Positions 8,936-17,773 of a stretch of 39,767 bases of DNA are shown here, piece by piece (the first letter of the stretch is position 1; the number at the start of each line of letters is the position of its first letter). The stretch covers positions 1-39,767 of the forward strand of contig CANKLZ010000005.1 in the NCBI GenBank assembly GCA_947483795.1, written 5' to 3'. This DNA comes from Micrococcales bacterium (GTDB taxonomy: Bacteria; Actinomycetota; Actinomycetes; Actinomycetales; Microbacteriaceae). The position numbers and the translations under genes were made by a program. The notes under the pieces are model-generated. The model saw only the letters and a list, made by a program, of their open reading frames with translations, made no database searches and had not been told where the DNA came from.

Positions 8936-9910
8936 TTGATTCAAGACAAGTACGACCTCGAGCAGATGAGGATGATGGTCAAAGTCTCCCACCTTTATCA
9001 CAACCGAGGCATGGTTCAGTCAGAGATCTCCCAGACCCTAGGCCTTTCCCAAGCCCGCGTCTCTCGCCTTCTCTCGGCAGCCGCCGAAGCAAACATCATT
9101 CGCACCGTTGTGGTCCCACCAATTGGCTTAAACACCGAAATCGAAGACCAGATCGAGAAGAAGTTTGGCCTGCTTGAAGTTCACGTGGTAGACACTATGG
9201 GCGGCACTGATATCGAGCGCGCAGAGACCCTTGGCCGTGCCCTCGGCAACATCTTCATCATTCTTCCGCTTAAGGACAAGGTGATTGGTCTTACCTCATG
9301 GAGCCGTTCCATGCGTAAATTCGTAGGCAGCCTGAACCGCTTTCCACACGCTAAAGCTCAAGCAGTTGTCGAACTAGTCGGGGGTGTTGGTGAGCCAACA
9401 TTGCAGCACGAGGCTACTAACGCCACCGCAAGACTTGCAACAGTGATTGATGCCGAGGCCAAGTTCCTTCGAGTCCCTGGAGTTGTCTCTACAATGGAAA
9501 TGAAAGATGCCATCCTACAGAGTGACCCACACGCACGCCTCACCCTAGAGGCGATGGACAAACTGGATATTGCACTTGTTGGTATTGGAACGTGTGCATT
9601 CAGATCTGGTCGAGTTTCCGAAGGTAACTTCTTTAGCCAAGAGCAGTTTGACCTAGCAAAATCTAAGGGTGCTGTAGGCGAAGTTAATTTGCGCTTCATA
9701 GACGAAAACGGAAAACCAATCAAGTCCGAGCTTGATGATTTGGTAATTGGAATTTCGCTCGATCAACTTGCCAAGGCAGAGCGCAGAATTGCGGTCTCCG
9801 GCGGTGTAGAGAAACACGAGATTACCCTTGCGGCTATAAGAGGCGGTTGGATCAACGTGCTAATCACCGATGAAGAAACCGCAGAGTACCTAATCTCACA
9901 AAGCATCTAA
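8936..9910 (+). CDS. SorC-family transcriptional regulator, sugar-phosphate-sensing type
   Basis: I place the start at TTG 8936, preceded by AAGGAG with 6-nt spacing, giving 324 residues, the usual SorC/DeoR-type length. An in-frame GTG at 8882 would add 18 residues but has no ribosome-binding site. A helix-turn-helix (VQSEISQTLGLSQARVSRLL) occupies about residues 27-46. The rest is the NagB-like effector domain, ending in the family's typical INVLITDEETAEYL. Members such as EryD, LsrR and SorC sense phosphorylated sugars or polyols and mostly repress catabolic operons. It is the only regulator in the block, is divergent from the glp-like operon, and is the natural candidate to bind the TGAA-N6-TTCA palindromes. 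The effector cannot be deduced. Confidence 0.9.
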   Translation: MIQDKYDLEQMRMMVKVSHLYHNRGMVQSEISQTLGLSQARVSRLLSAAAEANIIRTVVVPPIGLNTEIEDQIEKKFGLLEVHVVDTMGGTDIERAETLGRALGNIFIILPLKDKVIGLTSWSRSMRKFVGSLNRFPHAKAQAVVELVGGVGEPTLQHEATNATARLATVIDAEAKFLRVPGVVSTMEMKDAILQSDPHARLTLEAMDKLDIALVGIGTCAFRSGRVSEGNFFSQEQFDLAKSKGAVGEVNLRFIDENGKPIKSELDDLVIGISLDQLAKAERRIAVSGGVEKHEITLAAIRGGWINVLITDEETAEYLISQSI

Positions 9911-9921
9911 TCCAAAAATCC

Positions 9922-9969
9922 TTAAACAAATCAACCACCCTCGCACAAGTGGGTGGTTGATTTGTTTAA
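9922..9969. terminator. bidirectional terminator between the regulator and pepD
   Basis: A perfect 19-bp inverted repeat (arms 9922-9940 and 9951-9969, 10-base loop) has a GC-rich inner part and an AT-rich outer part, so each strand ends in a T-rich arm. It separates the rightward regulator gene from the leftward ABC transporter-pepD operon. Confidence 0.85.
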
Positions 9970-9973
9970 CAAA

Positions 9974-11470
9974 CTAGCCCAGGCGGGAGACTACTTCCTT
10001 CACCAGGGGCCACACGCGAGCAACAGATGTGTAGTTAACTTTTTCTGCAGGCGAATGCAAGGCTTGTAGCTCAGTACCAATCGAAATGATATCGGCAACC
10101 GGGACTTTACGACTAAACATTCCAAGCTCGAGGGAACACTGAGAAACTTCCACGTTTGGTTCGGCACCCAATACGTCCCGGTAGGCCTGCGAGGCGACTG
10201 CAAGCAACTCTGAATCTGGACGGTACGGAAATTCGGGTGCATCAAGGCCAAACATTTCTACCTTTGTTTGGCCACCAACGGCAGCTATCAAAGAACGCAC
10301 GCGGTTATAGAGTTCGTGTTTACGTGAGGTGACTGCAGAGGTGATGGTTGACATCAACTGAATACCATCTGCGGTTGGACGAATGGTTCCAAGGTTGTTT
10401 GAAGTCTCAACTCGACCTGGAACTCGCAAGTTCCAACTAATCACTCCATGCGGAATCAAAATTGTAACCGCCGCAAAACGAACTGCAGCTGGCTTAGAGA
10501 ACACCTTCTCTGGTGCGCTTGCAGAATCCAACTGCAAACGAACTCCAGGGTCAGCTACGCCGTACTCGTAACGCAAAGCTTCTTCAAGGTCGGCAACCAC
10601 CGCTGCAACCGCTGCGCTGTCACTTGGTTGCACAGAGAGAACAACCTCAGCATCAGCGGGAATCGCGTTGTTCTGTGCCCCGCCATAAGGAGCTGAGATT
10701 CGTGCGTCAACCTTGTCTAAGACTGCGTTAATTGCGCGGGCAAGAATCTGCAGCGAGTTAGCTCGCTCAAGTTGAATGTCAAACTCGCAGTGCCCGCCCT
10801 GTAGTCCTCGGACTGAGAGCTTGTGGTGTGCTGAGTGTGAGCTTGGGTTTGCCTCGAAATCTGCCGGCACGTCAACGGTGAAGGTCACATCTCCTGAACA
10901 GCCAGCCAAAATTTCTTTGTCGGTGATCCAGTTGAAGTCAATCATGCGACGACCCTTAAGTTGAGTGGTGTCGAACTGGTTAGCGCCAGCCTTACCCTGC
11001 TCTTCCATGGCAGTAAGTACTGCCTCTAGCGGTGGGTGCGGGGTGTTCTCATCTGCAAGCAGCGCAAGAATGTAGCTGACCCCGATGCCATTATCTGCGC
11101 CAAGGGAGGTGCCATCGGCGGTGATGTAGTCCCCGTCAAGCAGTAGTTTGATCGGGTCTTTTTTAAAGTCGAATTCAACGCCCTCGGCTTTTTCACAAAC
11201 CATGTCTAGGTGGCCGTGAAGAATAAGTGCAGGTGCGCTTTCTAGTCCGCCCTGGCCTGGCTTCTTAACCAAAACACAGCTCAGTGCATCCTTATTGGCT
11301 TCCAGACCGAGGCCGGTTGCGTATGCAACCACCCAATCTGCTACTTGAGTTTCGTTTCCTGAACCACGAGGGATATTTGCCAGCACCTCAAAAAGGCCAA
11401 GCACTTCTTTAGGCTCTAGATGGTCAAGGACGTTCTTGGTCTCAACCGCTGGAGAAATTGTTGGTGACAT
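9974..11470 (-). CDS. pepD: M20-family aminoacyl-histidine dipeptidase (PepD-like)
   Basis: The protein has 498 residues, the usual PepD/beta-alanyl-histidine dipeptidase length. Metal-site motifs are HGHLDM at 85-90 and LGADNGIG at 123-130, then a glutamate pair at 156-157 expected to carry the catalytic base. QGGH and the late HSPAEKVN supply further ligands, with a dimerisation (lid) domain in between. It should hydrolyse dipeptides in the cytoplasm with two zinc ions. The residue before the glutamate pair, usually Asp in M20 peptidases (DEE), is Met here. The start ATG follows AAGGAA. It begins 12 bases after the last permease gene and is likely the final gene of that operon. A peptidase behind a sugar-type importer is unexpected; cargo or a peptide/amide-linked substrate are both possible. 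Confidence 0.9.
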   Translation of the reverse strand: MSPTISPAVETKNVLDHLEPKEVLGLFEVLANIPRGSGNETQVADWVVAYATGLGLEANKDALSCVLVKKPGQGGLESAPALILHGHLDMVCEKAEGVEFDFKKDPIKLLLDGDYITADGTSLGADNGIGVSYILALLADENTPHPPLEAVLTAMEEQGKAGANQFDTTQLKGRRMIDFNWITDKEILAGCSGDVTFTVDVPADFEANPSSHSAHHKLSVRGLQGGHCEFDIQLERANSLQILARAINAVLDKVDARISAPYGGAQNNAIPADAEVVLSVQPSDSAAVAAVVADLEEALRYEYGVADPGVRLQLDSASAPEKVFSKPAAVRFAAVTILIPHGVISWNLRVPGRVETSNNLGTIRPTADGIQLMSTITSAVTSRKHELYNRVRSLIAAVGGQTKVEMFGLDAPEFPYRPDSELLAVASQAYRDVLGAEPNVEVSQCSLELGMFSRKVPVADIISIGTELQALHSPAEKVNYTSVARVWPLVKEVVSRLG

Positions 11471-11482
11471 TGTTGTTTTTCC

Positions 11483-12472
11483 TTACTTAACAATTGAATT
11501 GCTAGATCTAGATAGAGTCAGGGCCACGGTGACAATAATTACTAGGCCATAAACCAAGCTCTGTGCCTGGGATGGAACTCCAACAGCAGCCGAAGCAATT
11601 GGAACAAGCGCAACAGAAAGCGCACCAAAGACCACGTTTAGCGGATTTGTCACACCTCCAGAAATTGATGTTCCGCCAACGATAGCCGCAGCGATACCCG
11701 GTAGCAAGAGGTCACTACCAAGCCCCATTGGCGATGCAGATCCAGCCTGAGCAATGATGGTTAGACCGGCTAAGCCAGACAAGAAACCAGACATTGTGAA
11801 GGCAAGAACCTTTAACCAGCGAGTCTTAATGCCTGAGAAAATAGCGCCGCTTTCGTTCTTGCCAATTGCAGTCATAGCTAGACCCGGGCGGGTGAAGCGA
11901 AGGAACCACCAAGCCACGAGCGCTGCTATTACACCAAGTGCGAAAGTCATTGGAATACCGCCGATACCGCTCTGGTAAAGAGCTTTGATTGCGTCGCCAT
12001 TTTCTTTTACATAAACAGTGGTAGCGCCACTAACTACAAGCGCGGCTGACTGAAAAATACCAAAAGTTCCAAGTGTCAACGCAAATGATGGAACCTGGGT
12101 GAAGGCAATAATCAAACCGTTAATGGCACCAAAAATTGACACAACTATCAAGATAAACAGTGGGGCAATTGCTCCAACTGAATTAAGCGTCATGGCAAGC
12201 AGAATCGCACCCAAGATGGTGATCGATGCGTTGGACAGATCAATTGAACCAATGTTCAAAACCAGAGACTGGCCTAGTGCAACTAGCAAAACCGAGGCCG
12301 CCGATGACGCAACAATTGTCACACCGCCGTTGCCTAGGAAGGTTGGGGTCAGGATTGCCACGAGTGCAAACATGGTCAGGAAAACAACTAGCGGGCCAAC
12401 TGATTGCCAGGCTTTGGCTAACTTTACCTTTAGGTTTCCGCCCGCAGGCACTACGTTTATTTCAGCAGTCAT
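11483..12472 (-). CDS. ABC sugar-type importer, permease 2 (RbsC/LsrD-like)
   Basis: The protein has 329 residues with about nine to ten hydrophobic segments. The conserved permease segment (LPGIAAAIVGGTSISGGV) near residues 260-280 contacts the ATPase in the ribose/AI-2 permease family (BPD_transp_2). It forms the membrane channel together with the permease at 14013-15044. ATG at 12472 is just after the ATPase stop and has only a weak ribosome-binding site, so coupling is likely. Two different permeases with one double ATPase is the arrangement of Lsr and rhizopine/inositol-type importers; ribose systems use one permease gene. The substrate is unknown. Confidence 0.92.
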   Translation of the reverse strand: MTAEINVVPAGGNLKVKLAKAWQSVGPLVVFLTMFALVAILTPTFLGNGGVTIVASSAASVLLVALGQSLVLNIGSIDLSNASITILGAILLAMTLNSVGAIAPLFILIVVSIFGAINGLIIAFTQVPSFALTLGTFGIFQSAALVVSGATTVYVKENGDAIKALYQSGIGGIPMTFALGVIAALVAWWFLRFTRPGLAMTAIGKNESGAIFSGIKTRWLKVLAFTMSGFLSGLAGLTIIAQAGSASPMGLGSDLLLPGIAAAIVGGTSISGGVTNPLNVVFGALSVALVPIASAAVGVPSQAQSLVYGLVIIVTVALTLSRSSNSIVK

Positions 12473-12477
12473 TTTGA

Positions 12478-14016
12478 TTAAACCATCCGTTCTAGCAGGT
12501 CAAGGGTTGATGGATTCTGTTTCGCCAAATCGTATGACGAGGTAACCTCACCATCGCGCATGACTAGAACTTGGTCGCCCATTTCTAGTGCTTCCTCGAG
12601 AGTGTCAGCCAGCAGAATCACCGCCGCGCCTTCCTTGCAAGCGCGCTTGATCTCAGCGTTTACAGTTTCGGCAGCACCCGGGTCAAGACCGCGAAGTGGA
12701 TGGTCAAGAATTAGAACACGCAGTTCAGGTGAGTTAAGCCACTTCGCCATAACCACCTTTTGCTGGTTTCCACCAGAGAAGCGACCAAGCTCCTGAGAGA
12801 TGTCGTTTGGTCGCACATCAAGCGCATTGAACCAATCCTGGGCAATTTTCTTGCGTGCCCGAGGAATTAGGAACGGACCGAGAGCTGACTTACCCGGATG
12901 AGTCAAGGTTAGGTTTTCCGATGCGGTGAAGCCACCAATGATGCCCTCGATCTTGCGCTCGGATGGCACGTAGCCTATTCCAGACTTCACAGCTTTTGGA
13001 ATGCGCCAATTATTGATTTGTTTTCCATCAAGCAGCACACTTCCGGAGTCAATCTTTTCTGCACCAAAGAGTGCACGGGCTAATTCTTCGCGACCAGAGC
13101 CAGTTGCTCCAACTATCGCAGTTAGTCTTCCTGAGTGAACCGAGAAGCTAACGTTAGAGAACTTGCCCTTTCGAGACAGAGAATTCACTTCAATTGCCGC
13201 GGTCTCTTTTGAATCAATCGACTTACGGCTACTTGCTTCGGCACGTGAATCGTGACCAATCATCAGTTTGAAAAGTTGCTTTTCAGTTACTTCAGATGTC
13301 TTGCGGTCTGCAACAAGTTCACCATCTCTCATAACCAGAATTCTCTCGCAGTTTCGCATGATTTCATCAAGACGGTGTGAAACGAAAATCACAGCCCCAA
13401 AGTTTTTTAGTTTTCTGATTTCTTTTTCAAGAACTTCGGTCTCATGCTTTTCAAGAACAGAGGTTGGTTCATCAAGAATAACCAATGAGGAACCATCGGC
13501 TCCAGCGTCTGCGCTAACGGCACGTGCAATTTCAACCATCTGACGGTCTACGAAACCAAGTTGGTTAACCACTGCCTTTGGATCAAGCTTCGAACCAATT
13601 GCCTCCAAGGTGACCTTTGCAGCCTGGTAAATCTGGCTCCAGCGGTAGATGCCGAATTTAGTTGATGCCGATGAGCCCTTGCCGCTGTTCATAGCGATGT
13701 TTTCCGCGACTGTGAGGTTGGTGAAGAGAGACTGCTCCTGGTGAACAACACCGATGCCCGCTGAGATTGAGTCTCTGGGGTTCTTGAACTTCACGACCTT
13801 GCCGTTGACTTCAATGGATCCAGCGTCCGGTTGATACATTCCGGTAAGAATCTTTAGCAGAGTTGATTTACCGGCACCGTTTTCACCAATCAATCCAACT
13901 ACTTCGCCTGGATTAATTGAGAACGAGATTCCCTTTACAGCTTTGTTGGAGCCGAAAGATTTTTCGATGTTTGTTAGGGCAATTACTGGAACACCACTCT
14001 TCGTTGAAGGTGTCAT
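12478..14016 (-). CDS. ABC sugar-type importer, double ATPase (RbsA/LsrA-like)
   Basis: The protein has 512 residues with two fused ATP-binding domains, as in RbsA, MglA and LsrA. The first Walker A is GENGAGKST at 44-52, with Walker B and D-loop ILDEPTSVLEKHE. The second half has a degenerate Walker A (GATGSGREE), but an intact FSGGNQQK signature and ILDHPLRGLD. This asymmetry, one catalytic and one degenerate site, is usual for the family. It energises sugar or polyol import. Its start ATG overlaps the stop of the upstream permease (ATGA), with AAGGA upstream. Confidence 0.94.
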   Translation of the reverse strand: MTPSTKSGVPVIALTNIEKSFGSNKAVKGISFSINPGEVVGLIGENGAGKSTLLKILTGMYQPDAGSIEVNGKVVKFKNPRDSISAGIGVVHQEQSLFTNLTVAENIAMNSGKGSSASTKFGIYRWSQIYQAAKVTLEAIGSKLDPKAVVNQLGFVDRQMVEIARAVSADAGADGSSLVILDEPTSVLEKHETEVLEKEIRKLKNFGAVIFVSHRLDEIMRNCERILVMRDGELVADRKTSEVTEKQLFKLMIGHDSRAEASSRKSIDSKETAAIEVNSLSRKGKFSNVSFSVHSGRLTAIVGATGSGREELARALFGAEKIDSGSVLLDGKQINNWRIPKAVKSGIGYVPSERKIEGIIGGFTASENLTLTHPGKSALGPFLIPRARKKIAQDWFNALDVRPNDISQELGRFSGGNQQKVVMAKWLNSPELRVLILDHPLRGLDPGAAETVNAEIKRACKEGAAVILLADTLEEALEMGDQVLVMRDGEVTSSYDLAKQNPSTLDLLERMV

Positions 14017-15044
14017 TTTGAGATCCTTAGGCGGTCACGCTGTGACCATGCGGTTATGACAATGGCAAGGATCAGGATTCCTCCCGAAACTGCCGTTTTG
14101 AAATTAGGACTCACGTCAGCCAAGGTCAGTCCGTTGGTCAGTGTGGTTAGAAGAATTACACCGAGAACGGTTCCAAGCATGCTTCCCTTTCCGCCAGCAA
14201 GAGATGTTCCACCAATTACCACCGCTGGAAGTGCAATGAATAGGTTTCCAGCCGCGATGGTTGGGTTTACCGCACCGAGTTGAATGGTGGCTACGATACC
14301 AGCGATGCCGCTGATTGCTCCGGCAATTACGAATACTGTGACTTTATTGCGGTTGACTTTTAGTCCGTTGCCTCTTGCGATTTCTTCGTTGTTACCAACA
14401 GCAAGAGTTACGCGACCAAAGGAAGTGAATCTAAGAAATAGTGCACCGAGAATTGCGACAATCAAACCTAGAAGGAAGTTGTTCGGCATTCCAAGATTTT
14501 GCTGTGATGCCCAGGTTGAGAGATCGTCGTTAGTTAGGAATGGCATTGTGTCTGTACCAAAAAGAACTGTTGCAACGCCTAGCCCTACGTACCACATTCC
14601 AAGTGTGACGATGAATGAGGGGACTTTTACCTTTGTAAACAGAACTCCGCTAAAAAAGCCCAGTGCCGCAGCTAGCCCGATGGCTACCACATAGGCCCAG
14701 AAACCATAGTCTGTTCCGCCGCGGCTGTTTGCGGTCATCAGAACGAAAGTCATTCCCGCGGCGCTCATCACACCCTCAACGGAGAGGTCGATGGAGCCGA
14801 TCAAAATCACGAAAGTGGCACCTACGGCGATGATCAGTGGAAGACCCGCCTGATTCAAGATATTTTCTAAGTTTTCGACGCTTGCGAATCGTGGGTTCAA
14901 GATTGAGAAAATTATCGCAAGAACGAAGATAGAAGCAGAAATGGAGATGACCTCCACATTTCGCTTGATAAAGCTAGCTACGACACTAGTCGGCTGGCCC
15001 GTTGCAGCGCGATTCATTGACTTGGCATTTGCTGTTGAAGCCAT
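14013..15044 (-). CDS. ABC sugar-type importer, permease 1 (RbsC/LsrC-like)
   Basis: I choose ATG 15044, preceded by AGGAGA at 8 nt, giving 343 residues. The frame is open to 15104, but those extra codons lie in an intercistronic hairpin and have no ribosome-binding site. The protein has about ten membrane segments and the conserved FIALPAVVIGGTSLAGGKG coupling region near the C-terminal third. It pairs with the second permease to form the transport channel. The gene lies between the binding-protein gene and the ATPase gene. Confidence 0.92.
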   Translation of the reverse strand: MASTANAKSMNRAATGQPTSVVASFIKRNVEVISISASIFVLAIIFSILNPRFASVENLENILNQAGLPLIIAVGATFVILIGSIDLSVEGVMSAAGMTFVLMTANSRGGTDYGFWAYVVAIGLAAALGFFSGVLFTKVKVPSFIVTLGMWYVGLGVATVLFGTDTMPFLTNDDLSTWASQQNLGMPNNFLLGLIVAILGALFLRFTSFGRVTLAVGNNEEIARGNGLKVNRNKVTVFVIAGAISGIAGIVATIQLGAVNPTIAAGNLFIALPAVVIGGTSLAGGKGSMLGTVLGVILLTTLTNGLTLADVSPNFKTAVSGGILILAIVITAWSQRDRLRISK

Positions 15045-15075
15045 TTGAATTCTCCTGATTAAGAGTTTTTGGAGC

Positions 15076-15118
15076 CCATTCTGGCCGCAGGGTTTATGAG
15101 CCACTGCGGCCAGAATGG
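15076..15118 (-). other. intercistronic hairpin after the substrate-binding protein gene
   Basis: A perfect 15-bp stem (arms 15076-15090 and 15104-15118, 13-base loop) lies between the binding-protein stop and the permease start. There is no following T-run, so full termination is unlikely. Such hairpins typically protect the upstream binding-protein mRNA from 3' decay, giving far more lipoprotein than permease. Confidence 0.75.
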
Positions 15119-15138
15119 TATTACTTTAACTTTATTTG

Positions 15139-16287
15139 TTACTTGTTGCGAGCTGGAATCTTCTCCGGACCAGCGCCTACTAGAGGTACTGGAGCGGTGT
15201 CCCAAGGACCGTTCTCAATGAGGGTGTCTACCCAACCTTCAACGTCGTTGTCCCACTGTAGGTACTCGTCGATCTTGTCAGGGGTTACACAGCTAATTGC
15301 GAACAGACTGTCGCGCTTTTCTGCAGGCAATGTGCTTGGGTCGATTTCACCGATAGCAGCAAGGTAAGCGGTGTATAGACCGATTGCCGATGCCATGTAT
15401 CCACGGTGGAAGGTCTCTCCAACGATTGCGCCGTTACCTTCGTTTGACTTGATTGCAGCAACGGTTTCAGGGTATAGACCGTCAGAAACGAACTTAACCT
15501 TCTCAAGCATGCCAGCTTCCTTGAATGCCTGCATTGCACCGATCTGCATACCGTCATCAGCTGTCCAAACACCCTTGATCTTGTCGCCGTGCTTAGCAAT
15601 TAGATCTTTTGAGTTCTTGTAAGCCAACTGTGGGTCCCAGTTTGATGGAATTTCATCTAGAACAGTTACATCTGGGTAGTTAGCGTCAAGCTCCTGGTAC
15701 ATACCTGCAACGCGAGTCGCGCTTGTGGTACTGTCCTGAACACCTGGAAGAGCAATGATGCCACCCTTCTTGCCAATAGCGTCGCTCAAAGCTGAAGCGG
15801 TGCAGGCACCTGACTCAAGACCTGAGTGCTTCTGGAAAGCTACGAAGTTGTTACCAATGTCAGCTGGGTTTAGCTCATCTGGCTTGTTCCACCAGATAGT
15901 TACGAAACCACCAGCAGCCTTTACGTCGTTAACAATTGTTGGAGCATCAGAGCTAGCAACAGTGTTTACGAACATAACTACCTTCTTGCCTTTAGCAAGA
16001 ATTGCCTGGATCTTTGAGATTTCAACCTGAGATGAACCCTGTGAGTCAACAATCTCTAGAGGAATATCCAACTTCTTTGCAAGAACCTGAGCACCAAGAA
16101 TGTTAGCTGCGAAATAAGGGTTGGTGGTGTTAATTACAGAAACAACCATTACTAAATCCTCTTTTTTCAAAGGAGCGGTTGATCCTTCGCCAGTTGTTGA
16201 AGTACAACCGGATAGTGCTAGTGATGAAGCTAAAGTCAGGGCTGCAATCATTCGCACTGGCTTTGTGAGGATGCTCTTTAGAGACAT
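15139..16287 (-). CDS. ABC sugar-type importer, substrate-binding lipoprotein
   Basis: The protein has 382 residues. The signal peptide has KPVRM, a hydrophobic stretch and lipobox LALSGC with the acylated Cys28. The mature part is a periplasmic-binding-protein type 1 fold (Peripla_BP_4, RbsB/LsrB-like), beginning VMVVSVINTTNPYFAANILGA. Later GVWTADDGMQIGAMQA is the usual hinge-side motif. It captures the substrate outside the membrane and hands it to the two-permease importer. ATG at 16287 has AAGGAG upstream. It is first in its operon; two TGAA-N6-TTC(A) palindromes lie upstream. The family binds ribose, polyols, AI-2 and inositol, so the ligand is open. Confidence 0.92.
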   Translation of the reverse strand: MSLKSILTKPVRMIAALTLASSLALSGCTSTTGEGSTAPLKKEDLVMVVSVINTTNPYFAANILGAQVLAKKLDIPLEIVDSQGSSQVEISKIQAILAKGKKVVMFVNTVASSDAPTIVNDVKAAGGFVTIWWNKPDELNPADIGNNFVAFQKHSGLESGACTASALSDAIGKKGGIIALPGVQDSTTSATRVAGMYQELDANYPDVTVLDEIPSNWDPQLAYKNSKDLIAKHGDKIKGVWTADDGMQIGAMQAFKEAGMLEKVKFVSDGLYPETVAAIKSNEGNGAIVGETFHRGYMASAIGLYTAYLAAIGEIDPSTLPAEKRDSLFAISCVTPDKIDEYLQWDNDVEGWVDTLIENGPWDTAPVPLVGAGPEKIPARNK

Positions 16288-16331
16288 CTTGACTCCTTTT
16301 CGTTTTAGTTTGGGTGAAGCTATGTGTGTGG

Positions 16332-16345
16332 TGAATAATCATTCG
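16332..16345. promoter_or_regulatory. SorC-type operator, proximal, ABC operon
   Basis: TGAATAATCATTCG lies 45 bases upstream of the binding-protein start. Its GAATAATCATTC core is identical to the site at 29635-29648. A further degenerate half-site cluster (TGAACATTCGG, GATTATTTC) follows up to 16373. Confidence 0.6.
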
Positions 16346-16407
16346 GCTATTGGATGAACATTCGGATTATTTCTATCACGAGAATTAACGAATAGACAGC
16401 CAAATAG

Positions 16408-16421
16408 TGAAAATTTATTCA
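16408..16421. promoter_or_regulatory. SorC-type operator, distal, ABC operon
   Basis: TGAAAATTTATTCA is a 14-base palindromic site with intact TGAA and TTCA ends. It lies 76 bases from the proximal site (centre to centre), between the end of the epoxide hydrolase gene and the ABC operon. Paired sites could allow looping. No convincing -35/-10 pair was identified between them. Confidence 0.5.
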
Positions 16422-16465
16422 TTTGTTATTGCATTGTTACTTGTTACCTATTAACTTGATTTTGC

Positions 16466-17698
16466 CTATCTAAGTGTGCGGAAGAAGGTTGTTACGTCGT
16501 CCACATAGATCTCTGGCACCTCTAGAGGAGCAAAATGCCCGCCCTCGTTGTGCACACGATACTGCTGAAGGTTGAAATACTTGCTTGTCCAGGTCATTGG
16601 AGGCTTGTAAATCTCACCCGGGAAGATGCTTACGGCAGTTGGCACCCCAACCACTGGGAACCGGTCATGGCTTGGCTTCCAAGGATTTCCGCGGCACTCC
16701 CAGTAGTAACGAGAGGATGAACCACCGGTGTTAGTCAGGTAGTAGACTAAAGCGGTAGTAATTAGGTCCTCTTTTGGCCATACCTTTTCAAAGGCATCGG
16801 TTCCGGTGCCGCGCTCAGCTAGGCCCCAGAAGTAACGCTTCTCGGTAATCCAAGCCAACTGAGCTGCTGGTGAATCAGCAACCAGCGCACCAAGGGTCTG
16901 TGGCTTAGTCAACTGAATTTCGCCGTAGCCGCTTTCGTTTTCAACGAAGAGCTTTCCTCGTTCAAACCAGCCGGCTTCGTCAGCGGTGTACTCACCGGCT
17001 GCAGGAAGACCCAACTTTGCGTCGAACTTCACGCCTTCTGGTTGGTCAGGGTGATCTGCCAAGTAGTGACTCATCTGCGCAGGGAAATGAGTGTAAACAC
17101 CGATGACGTCCTTCTCATACTTGTGACCGTGCTGCTGTGCAATTAATGCACCCCAGTCTCCGCCAGCGGTTGCATACTTCTCGTAACCAAGAACTTCCTT
17201 CATCAGTGTGTTCTCAAGATCGGCGGTGTGCCACCAGTTCCAGCCAGTTTCGTGCAACGGGGAGGAGAACCCGTAACCAGGAAGCGAGATTAGAACTACG
17301 TCAAATGAATCGTCTGGGTTGCCACCAAATTTTTCTGGATTGGTGAACGGTTCGATTACTTTTCGAACATCCCAGAAAGTCCAAGGCCAACCGTGGTGAA
17401 GTAGCAGTGGCATTGGGTTCTTGCCCTTGCCCTTAACGTGAACGAAATGCAATGGCACACCCATGATATCTACCTTGAAATGTGGCAGTTCATTCATTTT
17501 TGCTTCGACTGATCTCCAGTCGTATTCATTCACCCAGTAGTCAATTAACTTGCGGTGGTAATCGGTGTTGTATCCGTAGCGCCAATCATCGTTTCCAAAA
17601 TCATCAGGGAAACGGGTCTGACGCAAACGAGCCATCATGTCATTTATTTCTGCATCGCTGAAATGAATTTTGAATGGCTTTACTTCGTACTTTGTCAT
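16466..17698 (-). CDS. epoxide hydrolase, alpha/beta-hydrolase with EHN domain
   Basis: The protein has 410 residues, standard for microsomal-type epoxide hydrolases. The N-terminal EHN domain starts VKPFKIHFSDAEINDMMARL. The oxyanion-hole motif HGWP is at 102-105, the nucleophile Asp181 in GGDWG, and the catalytic His388 in EGGHFAP. The key catalytic Asp and His are present, so it should be active, opening an epoxide to a vicinal diol. ATG at 17698 is preceded by a full AAGGAGG in a strongly AT-rich 75-base leader. It is the last gene of the long operon that starts at 25610. A diol-forming enzyme next to polyol kinases and dehydrogenases suggests the pathway can begin from an epoxide (inference). 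EHN-domain relatives with other substrates also exist. Confidence 0.88.
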   Translation of the reverse strand: MTKYEVKPFKIHFSDAEINDMMARLRQTRFPDDFGNDDWRYGYNTDYHRKLIDYWVNEYDWRSVEAKMNELPHFKVDIMGVPLHFVHVKGKGKNPMPLLLHHGWPWTFWDVRKVIEPFTNPEKFGGNPDDSFDVVLISLPGYGFSSPLHETGWNWWHTADLENTLMKEVLGYEKYATAGGDWGALIAQQHGHKYEKDVIGVYTHFPAQMSHYLADHPDQPEGVKFDAKLGLPAAGEYTADEAGWFERGKLFVENESGYGEIQLTKPQTLGALVADSPAAQLAWITEKRYFWGLAERGTGTDAFEKVWPKEDLITTALVYYLTNTGGSSSRYYWECRGNPWKPSHDRFPVVGVPTAVSIFPGEIYKPPMTWTSKYFNLQQYRVHNEGGHFAPLEVPEIYVDDVTTFFRTLR

Positions 17699-17773
17699 TT
17701 TGAACCTCCTTCTTCTTGATTTTATTTTTTTATTTTATTTTTTTTAACTTGATACTGCGTTCTAAGAAACTCT

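Noticed and set aside
15045-15104. N-terminal extension of permease 1 to 15104.
   Set aside because: The extra codons are part of the 15-bp intercistronic hairpin and lack a ribosome-binding site; ATG 15044 has AGGAGA.
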